Positions 61,645 to 64,000 of a stretch of DNA of 64,000 nucleotides are shown one piece after another (position 1 is the first letter of the stretch; the number at the start of each line of letters is the position of its first letter). The stretch is from Zonotrichia leucophrys gambelii (taxonomy: Eukaryota; Chordata; Aves; Passeriformes; Passerellidae). The stretch is from positions 48,083,585-48,147,584 of the forward strand of contig NC_088170.1 in assembly GCF_028769735.1 (NCBI RefSeq), given 5' to 3'. A model generated the notes under the pieces. The model searched no databases, was not told where the DNA came from, and worked only from the letters and a program-made list of their open reading frames with translations. Made by a program: the position numbers and the translations under genes.

Positions 61645-62085
61645 GGTAAACTGGAGTGAATTCAGTGAAGGATTGCTGGGATGCATAGGGGACTGGATTA
61701 TGTGATATAGGACAAAATGCTGAGGAAGCTGGTTTTGTTCAACTTGGAGAAGTCTTATGGCAGGTGAAGAGATGATCCAGTTGCTGTCTTCCACCAACCA
61801 GCAGAGAGATGATATGGATGAGTGAGTCACAGGCTTCACAGAACAGGCCAGCGTAAAGACAGGAAGCAATATGCACAAGTTCAAACCAGATAAATTTAAT
61901 CCAGACCTTAGAATCATATTCTCAGAGTGAGAGAGGTCTGTGAGATCTCTTGCCCCAGACATACTCAGAACCCAGCTTGACATAGTTCTGAGCAATCCAG
62001 TGTAACTTGGAAATGACCCTGCTTTGAGTGGGAGGTTGGAGTATATGACTTCCAAAGGTCATATACTAACCTTCTAATATATCTT
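61645..62085 (+). mobile_element. Second, more diverged CR1 LINE fragment
   Basis: Sense CR1 words in order: 'ggggactggattatgtgata', 'gttcaacttggagaagtctt', 'gcaatatgcacaagttcaaa', 'cagcttgacatagttctgag' and 'gtaacttggaaatgaccctg', then 'tgggaggttggagtatatga'. It lies 100 bp after the previous copy in the same orientation. The 159-codon antisense frame (61576-62055) falls largely within it and is not a gene. Confidence 0.85.
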
Positions 62086-62450
62086 ATCCTGTCTTTGAGA
62101 TGTGTTTTTATCAGGTTTCTGAAAATTTAAAAGTACAAATTATAATCGTTGGCCTTTTTTTTTATTTAGTGTATTCTAGTTCCCCATTTCTGCTCTGCTT
62201 TATTCTGTTCTTTTTCATCCTCTGTATGTTATTACACCAACTTGTTTGTATGGGTGTGTTTCACCATTTTTTGTCCTCATTGAGCTTTGATAGAAAAGAT
62301 TTTTGTTACCATGATAATTCCTATAGAAATGCACTTAATACCTCCAATGTGAAAGTGACTTACTATCTCAGTTACAGTATGAAATGACCTTAACTTGCTT
62401 AATCTGCACTGTAGGCTCCCTGAGGGTGCACTGGTTTTTATTTTCAGGTG

Positions 62451-62501
62451 TATAGAACACCAGTATGCCTGGGGTCTATAACACCAGTGCTGCCTGGGGT
62501 C
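62451..62501 (+). repeat. Imperfect 25/26-bp tandem duplication
   Basis: tatagaacaccagtatgcct plus ggggtc is followed by tataacaccagtgctgcct plus ggggtc. Confidence 0.9.
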
Positions 62502-64000
62502 TGCTTTGCTGCATTGTTCTCTGTTAGATCTGCTCTTCTCCCATTATTTCTCCCAGTCTGTTATTTTCTCTGTTACAGGTTCATTCCCAATGGCTTTTTT
62601 TAAAGTGATTTGCTTTTAAGCAGTGTTCCTTCTCTTCTGGATTGTTGCAGAAGTCCTTTAGCTCAGGGTTCATTATTCCATCAGTAAAAGCAGTGTTTTG
62701 CAGGGAATCCTGAGCAGATCTTCTTTTGCTCTGTCAGGCTGGGGAGCCCCTAAAGGGCTTTGTACCAGCACCAGTTTTGGCACAGGAGTGTGGCTGCCCT
62801 GCAGTCCTCCTGCCACTCAGGAAACAAGTCATCTGTGCCTGAAGGCAACATAGGGAATTCTCATCTAGCTACACTCCCCTTCTTATTATCTTCACATTCA
62901 GCAATCTGAACATGTAATTCATTAGCTAATAGCTGTATAATAGCCTGTAAATATGTAAATTAATATCATTGCATAATTTCTGCAGAAAAATCCATTATTC
63001 ATTTTGTGCACGAGTCCTCAAAATTTTTGTTCAAATTTTGTTCACACATGTGAAGACAACCCGGGGTTTTAATGGTTTCACAGTGTCTAGTCCAATAATG
63101 TTTGGTTCATATCTTGGCATCTTTGCATAACTAAGTGAAAACCAGTGGAGACATGGCAGAGAAGTTAAATGTAATTATACTGGCTTTAACCAACAGTCTA
63201 CATATAATCCATGGTCAGTTGTCCTTGCTTTCTTTCTGTGTGTTTGTAGGTATTTTATTCGTAGTACAACTACAAAAGCCAAAGTGCCACCATTGTGTTT
63301 GGGCCAGGTTCTATGTACAGGAGGTCTGTAGTTTCAAGTGTAACCAAGTTTCTAAAGTGTCTGGGGTGATGGTTTGTCACTATTGGTTTCTAAATTTGTG
63401 TCAAAATTCCTACTGTTTGCATGAGGAAAAGAAACCTAGGGGTTCCCATATGCTCCAGTAGCTCTTGCAGCTGCTGTGCATGGTGAGTGGCAAACTTGCT
63501 CTGTGCTACCTGAGTCAATTAATGTAAAATAAGGTCAGATAATACCATAGGAGTGAGGCAGAGAAGTACCTACACAGACACAAACTGATCCAGATGAACC
63601 AGAGCACTTCCCTCCATGGCTGATAGCATTGCTAATTAAAGCTGCTTTGTTGTAAATATCCCATATTGGTCTCATGTCAAGCACGAGTGCATAAATTGAG
63701 TAACATCTCTTCAGACATTTTTCACTTGTTTTGTAAAAGCAACATATCAACCTCACGTTTTATTTTTACTAAAATCTTGATACTACTGTGGCTTAGGGTA
63801 AAGCAGAAGAGACTTGATTGTCTGTTTCAATGTTAAGCCAAATTGGAAGGAAAAACTTGTGTCAGGGATTTTGAAGAAATGAGCATTGAACACGTTCCAC
63901 ATATGTTTTTTTACAGACACTCAAGTTTGTTGTGTGTTAAGATCATACACTGCTTGGATATTGTATTTGTACTTTGTGGGTTGCTATGGAGAGGGGTGGT

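Larger units (their letters stand above)
60973..64000 (+). other. ST7: ST7 intron 12 (5' part)
   Basis: The start of the next intron, with two CR1 fragments (61318-61544 and 61645-62085) and an imperfect 26-bp tandem duplication (62451-62501). From 62502 to the end I see no exon or repeat family. Confidence 0.85.

Noticed and set aside
61576..62055. 159-codon antisense frame
   Set aside because: Mostly the reverse strand of a CR1 3' region, which does not code for protein in that direction.
63135..63461. 108-codon + strand frame near the window end
   Set aside because: Does not resemble the expected next ST7 exon (TFRMIPYPLEKG-type) or any family I know; composition looks random.

Overview
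The window is vertebrate nuclear DNA, almost certainly from a bird and probably a songbird (passerine). Small coding exons with consensus GT-AG borders are scattered through long AT-rich introns. The interspersed repeats are mostly CR1 LINE fragments, the dominant avian retroposon. Two LTR-like segments resemble LTR families I know from passerine genomes. The species call rests on recognition, not on a database search.

Only one gene is supported: ST7 (suppressor of tumorigenicity 7, also called RAY1/HELG), on the + strand. Eleven consecutive internal coding exons lie between 11455 and 60972. Spliced together they give 1185 nt (395 codons) with every intron phase compatible and no stop. The N-terminal exon lies upstream of the window and the exons for roughly the last 140 residues lie downstream. 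The whole window is therefore inside one transcription unit. Several exon-level residues favour ST7 over its paralogue ST7L (GGVDN after the SVSHLRPLL block, [27 protein letters not shown]).

Layout. 1-11454: part of the first intron, with an LTR-like segment at 776-1162, a (GGAGA)n array at 9576-9769 and a perfect 16-bp palindrome just after it. 11455-28458: exons 2-7, with an isolated CpG island around exon 3 and a CR1 copy 200 bp downstream of it. 28459-43373: exon 8 and the longest intron (11.85 kb), which holds a possible decayed coding relic near 33.9 kb and a (TTCTC)n array at 42.7 kb. 43374-53102: exons 9-11, with an LTR in intron 9, several CR1 pieces, and a candidate in-frame poison exon in intron 10. 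53103-64000: exon 12 and flanking introns with CR1 copies, then the start of intron 12.

I saw no tRNA, rRNA, CRISPR array or second intact protein-coding gene. The points most worth a second look are the extreme GC of exon 3 (52 of 53 codons end in G or C by hand count) with its Ala-rich linker, the candidate poison exon at 52274-52410, the protein-like decayed reading frame at 33861-34272, and two near-perfect inverted repeats.
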